From Rhodanobacter sp. Soil772 (lineage in GTDB: Bacteria > Pseudomonadota > Gammaproteobacteria > Xanthomonadales > Rhodanobacteraceae), in the NCBI RefSeq assembly GCF_001428385.1, contig NZ_LMSK01000002.1, forward strand, positions 836,704-900,703: 64,000 bases of DNA, read 5' to 3'. Position 1 is the stretch's first letter. Every line of letters starts with the position of its first letter. The translations under genes and the position numbers were made by a program. Shown here piece after piece: positions 55,009 through 62,355 of the stretch. Below the pieces are notes generated by a model that did not search any database, was not told where the DNA came from, and saw only the letters and a list, made by a program, of their open reading frames with translations.

Positions 55009-56487
55009 ATGCTGAGGATTCACGTCGGCCACTCCTACTTCCTGCGGTTCGACCCGAAGCAGTGGGAGCGCGGCAAACCGTATCCCCCGCTCGCCACGAT
55101 CCAGGTCGCCGCGCTGCTGCGGCAGATGGGGCACACGGTCAGCCTGTTCGACGCGATGCTTGCCGACGGCGTCGGCGACTTCGAGGCCTCCCTGCAAACC
55201 ACCCGGCCGGACGTGGTGGTGCTGTACGAGGACAACTTCAACTTCCTGACCAAGATGTGCCTGGGCCGCATGCGCGAGGCGGCCTGCCAGATGATCGCCG
55301 CGGCACGTGCCGGCGGCGCCCGGGTGATCGTCGCCGGCTCCGACGCCTCCGATCATCCGGACGTCTTCCTCGCCGCCGGCGCGCATGCCGTGCTGGTCGG
55401 CGAAGGCATCGCCGCCCTGGCCGAACTGATCGGGCGGCTGCAGCGCAACCCCGAGGCCGACAGCGACGGCTGGGCGGCCGGCCTCGGCGGCGTCGCCAGC
55501 CTGGTCGACGGGCAGACCCAGCTGACCCGGCTCGGCGCGCTGCCGCCGGATCCGCGGCTGGTCGGCCACCCCGCCTGGGACCTGGTCGACATCGAACGCT
55601 ACCGCACGATGTGGCACGAACGGCACGGCTACTTCAGCCTCAACATGGCGGCGTCGCGCGGCTGTCCTTTCCGCTGCAACTGGTGCGCCAAGCCGATCTG
55701 GGGCAACCACTACAACCAGCGCAGCGCCGAGGACGTGGCCGCGGAGATGAGCTACCTGAAACGAACGTTCAAGCCGGACCACATCTGGCTGGCGGACGAC
55801 ATCTTCGGCTTCCGCGTCGACTGGGTAACGCAGTTCGCCGCGCACCTGCACGCCGCCGACGGACCGGTGCCGTTCACCATCCAGACCCGCGCCGACCTGA
55901 TCAGCGAGCACATGGCCGCAGCGCTCGGCCAGGCCGGCTGCGCGGAGGCGTGGATCGGCGCGGAAAGCGGCAGCCAGCGCGTGCTGGACGCGATGAACAA
56001 GGGCACCAAGGTCGCCGACCTCGTCACCGCCCGCACACGCCTGGGCGAACACGGCATCCGCGTGGGCTTCTTCATCCAGCTGGGCTACCTGGGCGAGCAG
56101 CTGGATGACCTGCTGGCCACCCGCGAGCTGATCGTGCAGGCCGCGCCGGACGATATCGGCGTGAGCGTGTCCTACCCGCTGCCGGGCACGAAGTTCTATG
56201 AGCAGGTCAAGGCCCAGCTGGGCCCGAAGACGCACTGGCAAGACAGCGGCGACCTGGCCATGATGTTCCGCGGCGCCTACGACTCGGACTTCTACCGCCG
56301 CGTGCGCGACCTGCTGCACGAACAGGTCGCCATCCAGCAGGCCGAGCCCGCCGAACAGACGGATCGCCGCGCCGCGCTCGACGCACAATGGACGGCGCTG
56401 ATCGCCCGCGAGGGCGCACACCGCAACAAGAACGCCACGTCGCCGCCCGCCGCGTCGACGCGGCACATCGCCCTGCAGCTGCACTGA
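55009..56487 (+). CDS. Cobalamin-binding radical SAM protein
   Basis: A 492-residue enzyme. The N-terminal 150 residues form a Rossmann-type B12-binding domain (PPLATIQVAALLRQMGHTVS, then LFDAMLADGVGDFE), and the radical SAM domain follows with its cluster-binding cysteines in RGCPFRCNWCAKP (Cys219, 223, 226), then DHIWLADDIFGF and IGAESGSQRVLDAMNKGT. The C-terminal region ends at a TRHIALQLH tail. Members methylate unactivated carbons or rearrange sugars and lipids. ATG at 55009 is chosen; the open frame extends upstream to 54817 but reads as non-protein. It is followed seven bases later by the nucleotidyltransferase gene. The riboswitch-controlled BtuB elsewhere in the window could supply the cofactor. 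Confidence 0.92.
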   Translation: MLRIHVGHSYFLRFDPKQWERGKPYPPLATIQVAALLRQMGHTVSLFDAMLADGVGDFEASLQTTRPDVVVLYEDNFNFLTKMCLGRMREAACQMIAAARAGGARVIVAGSDASDHPDVFLAAGAHAVLVGEGIAALAELIGRLQRNPEADSDGWAAGLGGVASLVDGQTQLTRLGALPPDPRLVGHPAWDLVDIERYRTMWHERHGYFSLNMAASRGCPFRCNWCAKPIWGNHYNQRSAEDVAAEMSYLKRTFKPDHIWLADDIFGFRVDWVTQFAAHLHAADGPVPFTIQTRADLISEHMAAALGQAGCAEAWIGAESGSQRVLDAMNKGTKVADLVTARTRLGEHGIRVGFFIQLGYLGEQLDDLLATRELIVQAAPDDIGVSVSYPLPGTKFYEQVKAQLGPKTHWQDSGDLAMMFRGAYDSDFYRRVRDLLHEQVAIQQAEPAEQTDRRAALDAQWTALIAREGAHRNKNATSPPAASTRHIALQLH

Positions 56488-56494
56488 CCGCGCC

Positions 56495-57739
56495 ATGCTG
56501 CCGCCACTCAGGATCATTCGGCACGGCCTGCGCCGCACCACCGAGGCCCTCGCCGTGGAGCTGGCGCGGCCGGGCGGCGCCACGCCGGCGTGGAGCGAAC
56601 TGGAATGGCGGCTGGCCACGGCCGTCGCCGTCGCGCACGGCGTGTCGCCGCTGCTGAGCAAATGTTCCGCGTGGGAAAACCCACCGTGGCGGCGCTTCCT
56701 GGAAAGCCAGCGCGAGCACGTCGAGCTGCGCCATCGGCGCATCGCGGCGCTGCTGCAGCGCATCGACGCCGACGCCCGCGCCGCCGGGCTGGTGATGGTG
56801 CCGCTGAAGGGCTCCGCGCTGCACGCGCTGGGAATCTACGCGCCGGGCGAGCGGCCGATGGCCGACATCGACCTGCTGGTGTGCGAGGACGATGCCGCCG
56901 CGGCGATCACGCTGCTGCTGCAGCTCGGCTACGTGGAGTCGTTCGCACAATGGAAACATCGGGTGTTCAAGCCGGCCACCGGCCAGCCGTTCGCCGGACT
57001 GGGCGAGCACCGCGACACGCCGGTCAACATCGAGCTGCACACGCGCATCCGTGAGCGGCTGCCGGTATGCATGGTCGACATCACCGCGCGGATCCACCCG
57101 CGCGCGCCGCAGCCGGGCCTGAATCCCTATCCGTCGAACGGCGCCCTGATGAGCCACCTGCTGCTGCACGCGGCCGGCAACATGTGCGGCCGCAGCCTGC
57201 GCCTGCTGCACCTGCACGACATCGCGCTGCTGGCGGCGCGCATGGCTGCGAACGACTGGGCCGTGCTGCGGGATGGCGACGCCGAGCCGCCGTGGTGGGC
57301 GCTGCCGCCGCTGCAGCTGGTCGCTCGCCACTACCCGAATGCGATTCCCGCCGCCGTGCTGACCCGGCTCGAACGCGACTGTCCGCTGCTGCTGCGGACG
57401 GTCTCGCGCCGGCAAAGCCTAACCCAGGTGTCGTGCTCGGAACTGTGGCTGCACGCCTTCGCCGGGATCGAATGGTCGCGCTCCGCCCGCGAAGCCGGGC
57501 GCTATCTTCGGAACCGCATCAGCCCTTCGCAGGAAGCACGCAAGGAGCGCGCCGACATGGTGCGCACCCAGCTCTGGCTGCAGGGACAAAGCTGGGTCGT
57601 CTCGCCGCATCGTCGGCGCGTGCTTACCTGGCTGACCCGGCCGGTGCCGCGGATGGACACCTTGTACGTGGTACGCGCGGCACTGGAGCCGCTCGCTCCA
57701 CGTGCGGACACGGAACGCACGCTGGCCGTGTCGGGATAA
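56495..57739 (+). CDS. Nucleotidyltransferase-family protein
   Basis: A 414-residue protein of the uncharacterised nucleotidyltransferase family (PF14907 type). The key motif is MVPLKGSALHALGIYAPGERPMADIDLLV, with the GS and DxD metal site, followed by VNIELHTRIRERLPV and a helical C-terminal part with LLLHAAGNMCGRSLRLLHLHD. Related genes sit in lasso-peptide loci beside kinases, where they attach a group to the phosphorylated peptide, and in exosortase loci. Seven bases after the radical SAM gene. Confidence 0.85.
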   Translation: MLPPLRIIRHGLRRTTEALAVELARPGGATPAWSELEWRLATAVAVAHGVSPLLSKCSAWENPPWRRFLESQREHVELRHRRIAALLQRIDADARAAGLVMVPLKGSALHALGIYAPGERPMADIDLLVCEDDAAAAITLLLQLGYVESFAQWKHRVFKPATGQPFAGLGEHRDTPVNIELHTRIRERLPVCMVDITARIHPRAPQPGLNPYPSNGALMSHLLLHAAGNMCGRSLRLLHLHDIALLAARMAANDWAVLRDGDAEPPWWALPPLQLVARHYPNAIPAAVLTRLERDCPLLLRTVSRRQSLTQVSCSELWLHAFAGIEWSRSAREAGRYLRNRISPSQEARKERADMVRTQLWLQGQSWVVSPHRRRVLTWLTRPVPRMDTLYVVRAALEPLAPRADTERTLAVSG

Positions 57740-57749
57740 GCCGCGTCCG

Positions 57750-57963
57750 GCCGACGCACGAATCCGGCATCACCGCCGTCGCCGCGGCACTGCACATCCG
57801 GGAGCTGGCCATCGTGCACAGCCAGGAGATCGGCTCGCACACGTTGTTCCTCGGCCGCATCGTTTCCGACGAAAATCTGGTGGCTGGAATCCAGCTGCAT
57901 CACACGACAGGCTTTCATCAAGCCTGGCGCCGGCGGCAGGGTGTGCCGTTTACGGAGGTCTAG
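57750..57963 (+). pseudogene. Flavin reductase-like domain remnant
   Basis: The open frame reads LHIRELAIVHSQEIGSHTLF, LGRIVSDENLVAGIQLHHTT and ends RRRQGVPFTEV with a stop at 57961. This matches the last third of flavin-reductase-domain proteins (HTLFIGRVV...). The N-terminal two thirds, with the FMN site, are missing. Non-functional. Confidence 0.6.
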
Positions 57964-58569
57964 CCCATTGACCAGCGGCGCAGCATCACGCTGCGGGGTA
58001 TCGCTGCATGCGCCGGGACATCGTGGCCGCTGACCGATCCGGCATGATCGGGTCGCCGGTGGGTGCGATCAGGCGCGAGCGTCAACCTAGAGGCTGCTTC
58101 CGACCCATTTGAGTCGGTCGCGAAGGTCCGCTTTGCGGAAGCCCATTTCCCGGGAGTGACTGCGGGCACCTGGCAATGCAAGGGGGTGCAATGCGCGAGG
58201 TTCGTCCTTCCGGACAACCACCGCATGCATCTCACGCGCGTGGCTCTTGAGCTTTGGCCCTAAGATGAACCATTCGTCCATCCGACGTCGATCTGCCCGG
58301 AGCGCAAACTGTCATTTTGACGCGTAGCTGTCCGCGAATTTCGTCGAATAGGTAAGTAACAGGTGTCGGGAGGGCCCGTATATCCCCGCGGATGTGATGG
58401 ATAAAAGATAACACCCCGGATAAAAAGGTTTGCGTGGCTGCAAAGCGTCGATGCCGACTCCAGGGACATCGGGTAAATCGTTGATCTCGTGTAGGATTAG
58501 GGCGGAAGAAAGGGGCGCATGGAAGCTGAACATCCCGTGCATATTGCCGAATCAAGGCACTACTGAAGC
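57964..58569. other. Non-coding stretch before the cassette array
   Basis: No gene is supported, and in particular no integrase (intI) or recognisable remnant of one is seen on either strand. Composition changes from high to lower GC at about 58280. A 66-codon frame at 58063-58263 and antisense frames at 58260-58555 look random. A promoter for the cassettes may lie here but was not identified. Confidence 0.4.
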
Positions 58570-58576
58570 GTTAGGC
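58563..58576 (+). other. attI-like or orphan recombination point before cassette 1
   Basis: TACTGAAGCGTTAGGC contains a GTTRRRY core (GTTAGGC at 58570-58576), the exchange point used by integron integrases. No matching RYYYAAC box or hairpin lies upstream, so it resembles a primary attI site or the right half of a lost attC. Confidence 0.45.
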
Positions 58577-58579
58577 ATC

Positions 58580-59080
58580 ATGATCACAACTCATCGCGAG
58601 ATTGTTGATTACTGGGCAAGGCACGAGGACGAGTGCGGACTGTCAGTTGACTGGGCGGAAGCTGAGAAGCTGTGCTGGCGTTGCGCGCACAAGCGCCTGC
58701 TTCAACGCTGCCATATCATTCCCAGATCTCTTGGTGGGGAGGAGAGCCCAAGTAATCTCGTTTTGCTTTGCGCACAATGTCATGGAGAGGCGCCCAACGT
58801 TGCAGACCCTGCATTCATGTGGACTTGGTTGCGCGCCCATGCCGTTCCCTTCTACGGTACGTACTGGCAGCAGCGTGGTGTTAGGGAGTACGAGCTCATC
58901 TTTGGGGAAAAGCCTTTTGTCGGTCTCTCTCATTCAGACGAGCTAATGGAGCGCGTCACCGCTACGCTCGGAGATCTATTTGCACGCACTAGCACTCATT
59001 GGGGTCAAGGAAAAATCAATCCTTCAACATGGGCTTGGGCTATGCGCCAGGTTGATCGGGCAGCTCGGCATGATGCCTAA
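58580..59080 (+). CDS. Cassette 1: HNH-endonuclease-like protein
   Basis: A 166-residue protein with a zinc-ribbon/HNH fold: CWRCAHKRLLQRCHIIPRSL then ESPSNLVLLCAQCHGEAPN has the two CxxC pairs, the catalytic His and the Asn. HNH proteins cleave DNA or RNA. It lies in a mobile gene cassette, and its TAA stop is part of the attC1 left box, as usual for cassettes. The ATG at 58580 is three bases after the recombination point. Lower GC than the genome. Whether it is a nuclease in a defence role is inference. Confidence 0.82.
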   Translation: MITTHREIVDYWARHEDECGLSVDWAEAEKLCWRCAHKRLLQRCHIIPRSLGGEESPSNLVLLCAQCHGEAPNVADPAFMWTWLRAHAVPFYGTYWQQRGVREYELIFGEKPFVGLSHSDELMERVTATLGDLFARTSTHWGQGKINPSTWAWAMRQVDRAARHDA

Positions 59081-59131
59081 CAATTCGTTCAAGGCGGACG
59101 GCTACGCCGCCGCTTAACTCCAGCGTTAGAT
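59076..59131 (+). repeat. attC1, integron recombination site
   Basis: The site runs from GCCTAAC (R'' box, RYYYAAC) to GTTAGAT (R' box, GTTRRRY), 56 bases, with inverted inner arms GGCGGACGGC / GCCGCCGC. It belongs to cassette 1. The core is nearly identical to attC2 and similar to attC3. Confidence 0.9.
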
Positions 59132-59157
59132 GTTCCGTGGCATGAGGCTAGAGAACT

Positions 59158-59565
59158 ATGGCAGCACCCCCCAAACTCAAACGGGCGATCTCCTTTATCT
59201 TGCAAGCGTTGTTGTTGGCTTTTGCAGCGGTCTGCATGCTTGTCTATGGGCAACACAACTTCGCAATTCGGTTCGTTGGGCTGCTTGCACTATTCGGAGG
59301 CCTTGTCCTAGTCCGCAATTCGCGTCAGTCAAATTCGGCTGTTCGTATCCAAAACAAGCCCGCGTTCTCCGTCAAGCCTAGGCAGTGGTTAGTCGGGCTT
59401 GCTCTTGTTGTAGCGTTGGCTGCCGCGCTAGCGTGGCTTTTCTACGACGCCGCGACGGGGTATCGGAGTGGCGTCGCTCCCCTTTTTACGTTCATTGCTG
59501 CTGGTCTATCTTGTAGCTTGTGGTGGGGCGGCTTGTTTATGCGGTGGTTCATGTGGTGGTTCTAG
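59158..59565 (+). CDS. Cassette 2: membrane protein, unknown
   Basis: A 135-residue protein with four hydrophobic segments (FILQALLLAFAAVCMLVYG, FVGLLALFGGLVLV, WLVGLALVVALAAALAWLF, PLFTFIAAGLSCSLWWGGLF). A short Ser/Lys/Arg-rich loop lies between helices 2 and 3. No family recognised. It is the only gene of cassette 2. Confidence 0.7.
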   Translation: MAAPPKLKRAISFILQALLLAFAAVCMLVYGQHNFAIRFVGLLALFGGLVLVRNSRQSNSAVRIQNKPAFSVKPRQWLVGLALVVALAAALAWLFYDAATGYRSGVAPLFTFIAAGLSCSLWWGGLFMRWFMWWF

Positions 59566-59581
59566 CAACTTCACAGGCACC

Positions 59582-59638
59582 ATCTAACTACTCGTTCAAG
59601 GCGGACGGCTACGCCGCCGCTTAACTCCAGCGTTAGGC
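59582..59638 (+). repeat. attC2, integron recombination site
   Basis: ATCTAAC (R'') to GTTAGGC (R'), 57 bases, with the same inner inverted arms as attC1; about 40 bases between the boxes are identical to attC1. Such uniform attC sites are typical of chromosomal arrays. Confidence 0.9.
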
Positions 59639-59648
59639 TGCTAAACAA

Positions 59649-60392
59649 GTGAATGATCTGCTCGACCAAACAGAGACGCTGCAGAACCTCCTGATCTCCG
59701 AGGCGACGGGCGGGAATGAGGACGACGCAGAGTACGTTCGCCTGCGTCAAATGTTGCTGGCTAATGCGGCTCTAGAGTCTTTGATGCCAAAGTTGCTGCG
59801 TACTTGTCGAAACCTCGCGCAGTTCTGGCAGTTCATAAAGTTTGAATTTGGCACATACGCTGAGCGCCGCAATTATATTTGGAGCGAATTCCGTCCTGTT
59901 TTGGACGCTATCGAGCGCGGCGTGTCGGCACCATCGGATAAGGTTGTTTCCCAAGCACTCGAAAAATTCGACGCGTCACATGTTCAAGCCGCTTGGTCCA
60001 AGGCACTGGACAGGCGCGCGTCCGACCCGGAGGGAGCAATTACGTCTGCTCGAACGCTCATTGAGTCGATCTGCAAACACATCCTCGACGAGTCCGGCAT
60101 CCCCTACGACGACGCCGCGGATCTGCCAAAGCTTTACAAAACGACAGCTGAGGCGCTTACCTTGGCGCCCTCTCAACACACAGAACAAGTGTTCAAACAA
60201 ATTCTCGGCGGCTGCACCGCAGTCGTAGAGGGGCTCGGTTCACTACGCAATCGCCTGAGCGACGCACACGGCAAGGGCAAGGTTGGGAGCAATCCTGCAT
60301 CACGTCACGCAGAGCTTGCGGTTAACCTTTCGGGGGCCTTGGCAACTTACTTGCTGGCCACGTGGGATGCGCGCAACGAAGCCGCAGCCTAA
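59649..60392 (+). CDS. Cassette 3: abortive-infection-type protein with C-terminal Abi_C domain
   Basis: A 247-residue protein. The C-terminal half (about 130-245) has the hallmark of Abi_C (PF14355-like) domains: SARTLIESICKHILDESGIP, DLPKLYKTTAEALTLAP, FKQILGGCTAVVEGLGSLRN and RLSDAHGKGK followed by RHAELAVNLSGALATYLL. The N-terminal half is helical and of unknown role. Such proteins are tied to phage resistance by abortive infection, although mechanisms differ. The start is GTG at 59649. The TAA stop lies in the attC3 left box. Confidence 0.8.
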   Translation: MNDLLDQTETLQNLLISEATGGNEDDAEYVRLRQMLLANAALESLMPKLLRTCRNLAQFWQFIKFEFGTYAERRNYIWSEFRPVLDAIERGVSAPSDKVVSQALEKFDASHVQAAWSKALDRRASDPEGAITSARTLIESICKHILDESGIPYDDAADLPKLYKTTAEALTLAPSQHTEQVFKQILGGCTAVVEGLGSLRNRLSDAHGKGKVGSNPASRHAELAVNLSGALATYLLATWDARNEAAA

Positions 60393-60443
60393 CATCTCAT
60401 TCGAGGCGGACGGCTACGCCGCCGCTCAATCCCAGCGTTAGGC
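60387..60443 (+). repeat. attC3, integron recombination site
   Basis: GCCTAAC (R'') to GTTAGGC (R'), 57 bases, with the inner arms shared with attC1 and attC2 but several changes (TCGAGGCGG, CTCAATCCC). It belongs to cassette 3. Confidence 0.9.
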
Positions 60444-60448
60444 GCCCC

Positions 60449-61045
60449 ATGTCCACGACACCCAAGCATTGGAACTACTTCCTCGCTGTTGAGGCCGAGC
60501 TGGTGGCTTGCTCAAGATACGTAGAGTTCTCGCGCGCGAACTACGCCTGCTACTCCAATGAGTTCGCAAAACTGATCGTGCTCGCGGCGGCTGAAGTCGA
60601 CTCCATTTGGCAGGAGCTTTGCGCGCATCTGAACGCCTCTGCAAGGGCGGAGAAGATCACTGACTACTACACAATTTTGCTCGCTCAGTATCCGCTATTG
60701 ACTCAATGTGAGATTGCGATTCCCCGCTACCAGCTGACCTTTTGTCCGTGGAAGGACTGGACTGACATTCAACGCCCAGACTGGTGGAGCAAGAGCTACA
60801 ACAAGCTTAAGCACGAGCGAACCGCACACTTTTCAAGTGCAACTTTGGAGGCCGCGCTGAATGCAGTCGGCGCTCAATTCTTAGCGCTGCAGCTCTATCA
60901 TCACGCCGTCAACAACGAACATGTGTCTGTCGATCTTTCAATGCGTAGCGCCCTGTTCGCTCCAAGGTTGCCTGACACATACAAAGGTGGAACGTTCTGG
61001 GGTTATGGAGATCCTTTTGCACATCTCGCTCCACCAGGCGCTTAA
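60449..61045 (+). CDS. Cassette 4: unknown, HEPN-like helical protein
   Basis: A 198-residue, mostly helical protein. The middle contains WWSKSYNKLKHERTAHFSSA, a pattern (W..SYN..KH.R) seen in HEPN-like families, and the first helix reads ANYACYSNEFAKLIVLAAAE. The family is not certain. The start ATG lies six bases after the recombination point; the stop TAA is in the attC4 left box. A nuclease or toxin role is possible but unproven. Confidence 0.7.
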   Translation: MSTTPKHWNYFLAVEAELVACSRYVEFSRANYACYSNEFAKLIVLAAAEVDSIWQELCAHLNASARAEKITDYYTILLAQYPLLTQCEIAIPRYQLTFCPWKDWTDIQRPDWWSKSYNKLKHERTAHFSSATLEAALNAVGAQFLALQLYHHAVNNEHVSVDLSMRSALFAPRLPDTYKGGTFWGYGDPFAHLAPPGA

Positions 61046-61106
61046 CCCATCACTCCACCGGACCTGCGCGAGAAGCCGCGCAGTCCCGTGAATTCAGACG
61101 TTAAAT
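61040..61106 (+). repeat. attC4, divergent integron recombination site
   Basis: GCTTAAC (R'') to GTTAAAT (R'), 67 bases. The inner stem is GGACCTGCGCG / GCCGCGCAGTCC with one unpaired base, as is normal in attC sites. The sequence differs from attC1-3, suggesting that cassette 4 came from another array. It is the last site; no cassette follows. Confidence 0.72.
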
Positions 61107-61248
61107 CTCACGGCAGTGGCTGCTTTTCGGCATGCATTTGTAGCAGGCGACCGGCCGTTGTTGGCCGATAGCTGCCACTCGAATTCGGCAATCAGCATGA
61201 CGGCGCTCTGATCATGGCCTACAAGTCCCGGCGACCCCACGATGCCTT

Positions 61249-62355
61249 TCACTCGCCCGCCGCAACCAACCGCAGATACAACGCCTCGAACGCGCGCGCG
61301 GTGTGGTCGGCGTCTTCGCGGATCGCCCGGCACTGCGCAGCGGCCGCCAGCCGCAGCCGCAGCGCCTCGTCCGCCAGCACGCGGCTGATTGCGCCGGCCA
61401 GGGCGGCCCAGTCGCCGACCGGCACGGCCAGCGCCGCCGCCGGCGTCCACTCGGCCAGATGCCCGACCGCCGTGCCGACCGCCGGCACGCCCGCTACCGC
61501 CGCTTCGAGCAGCACCAGCGGGCCGGCTTCGTGCAGCGACGACAGCACCAGCAGGTCGGCCGACTCCATCATCGGGCGCAGCTCGCGCTGCGTCTTGAAG
61601 CCATGGAAGCGGACGCGGTCTTCCAGTCCCAGCCGGCAGGCCAGCTGTTCCATCTCGCCGTGCAGCGTGTCCACGCCGACGATGTCCATGTGGAAGGCCA
61701 TCCCTGCCTTGGCCAGCGCGGCCAGCGCGCGCAGCAGGGTCGGCTGGTCCTTCACCCGGTTGAGGCTGGCGACGTGGATCAGCCGCGCCGGCCCCGCGCT
61801 GCGCCCGTGCGGGGCCAGCGGCGACCACCCGCGCAGGTCGACGCCGAGCGGCACGCGCCGGGCTTTCAGGCCGAGCGCGGCCAGCGCGTCGATGATCGGC
61901 GCGCTGGCCGCGGTGATCGCATCGGCGCCGCGCAGCACTACCGCCTCGCGCAGGCGCCCCTTCCATTTGCGTCGGCCGCCGTAGCCGATCGCGTGCAGCG
62001 CGACCAGTTCACCGCCGGCGACGTGCACCAGGCTCGGTCGCCGCAGCAGTTTCGCCGCGGCGACGGCGACCAGGCTGCAGGAACCGGAGAAGATCGCTTG
62101 GACCAGGTCGAACGGCGCGCGGCGATGCTCGGCGCGAATTGCCGCGATCGCGCGCAGCCGTGTCCAGCCGTCGCCGATGTTGTGCACGGTGGCGCCGGCG
62201 AGTTCCCAGCGATCGGCCGTCGCTTCCTGGTGCAACGCGAAGACATGTACTTCGTGCGCGCGCGCCAGCCGCCCGATCAACGCCAGCAAGACCGGGATCA
62301 CGCGGAACTCGCCGCTGCGATCTACCCCGCCCGGCACCACCAGCGCGATTTTCAT
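61249..62355 (-). CDS. Glycosyltransferase, GT4 family
   Basis: A 368-residue GT-B enzyme. The N-terminal domain begins MKIALVVPGGVDRSGEFRVI and contains FDLVQAIFSGSCSLVAV; the C-terminal domain has RLIHVASLNRVKDQPTLLRA, VRFHGFKTQRELRPMMESA and the EAGPLVLLEAAVAGVPAVGT motif (the EX7E site of GT4). It transfers a sugar from a nucleotide sugar to an unknown acceptor. It starts within the stop of the next gene upstream (four-base overlap), so both act together. Confidence 0.9.
   Translation of the reverse strand: MKIALVVPGGVDRSGEFRVIPVLLALIGRLARAHEVHVFALHQEATADRWELAGATVHNIGDGWTRLRAIAAIRAEHRRAPFDLVQAIFSGSCSLVAVAAAKLLRRPSLVHVAGGELVALHAIGYGGRRKWKGRLREAVVLRGADAITAASAPIIDALAALGLKARRVPLGVDLRGWSPLAPHGRSAGPARLIHVASLNRVKDQPTLLRALAALAKAGMAFHMDIVGVDTLHGEMEQLACRLGLEDRVRFHGFKTQRELRPMMESADLLVLSSLHEAGPLVLLEAAVAGVPAVGTAVGHLAEWTPAAALAVPVGDWAALAGAISRVLADEALRLRLAAAAQCRAIREDADHTARAFEALYLRLVAAGE

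Noticed and set aside
59076-60443. Regularly spaced near-identical repeats that might suggest a CRISPR array
   Set aside because: Spacing of 500-800 bases with complete genes between the repeats and attC box structure show integron sites, not CRISPR. No cas gene or short-spacer array is present anywhere in the window.
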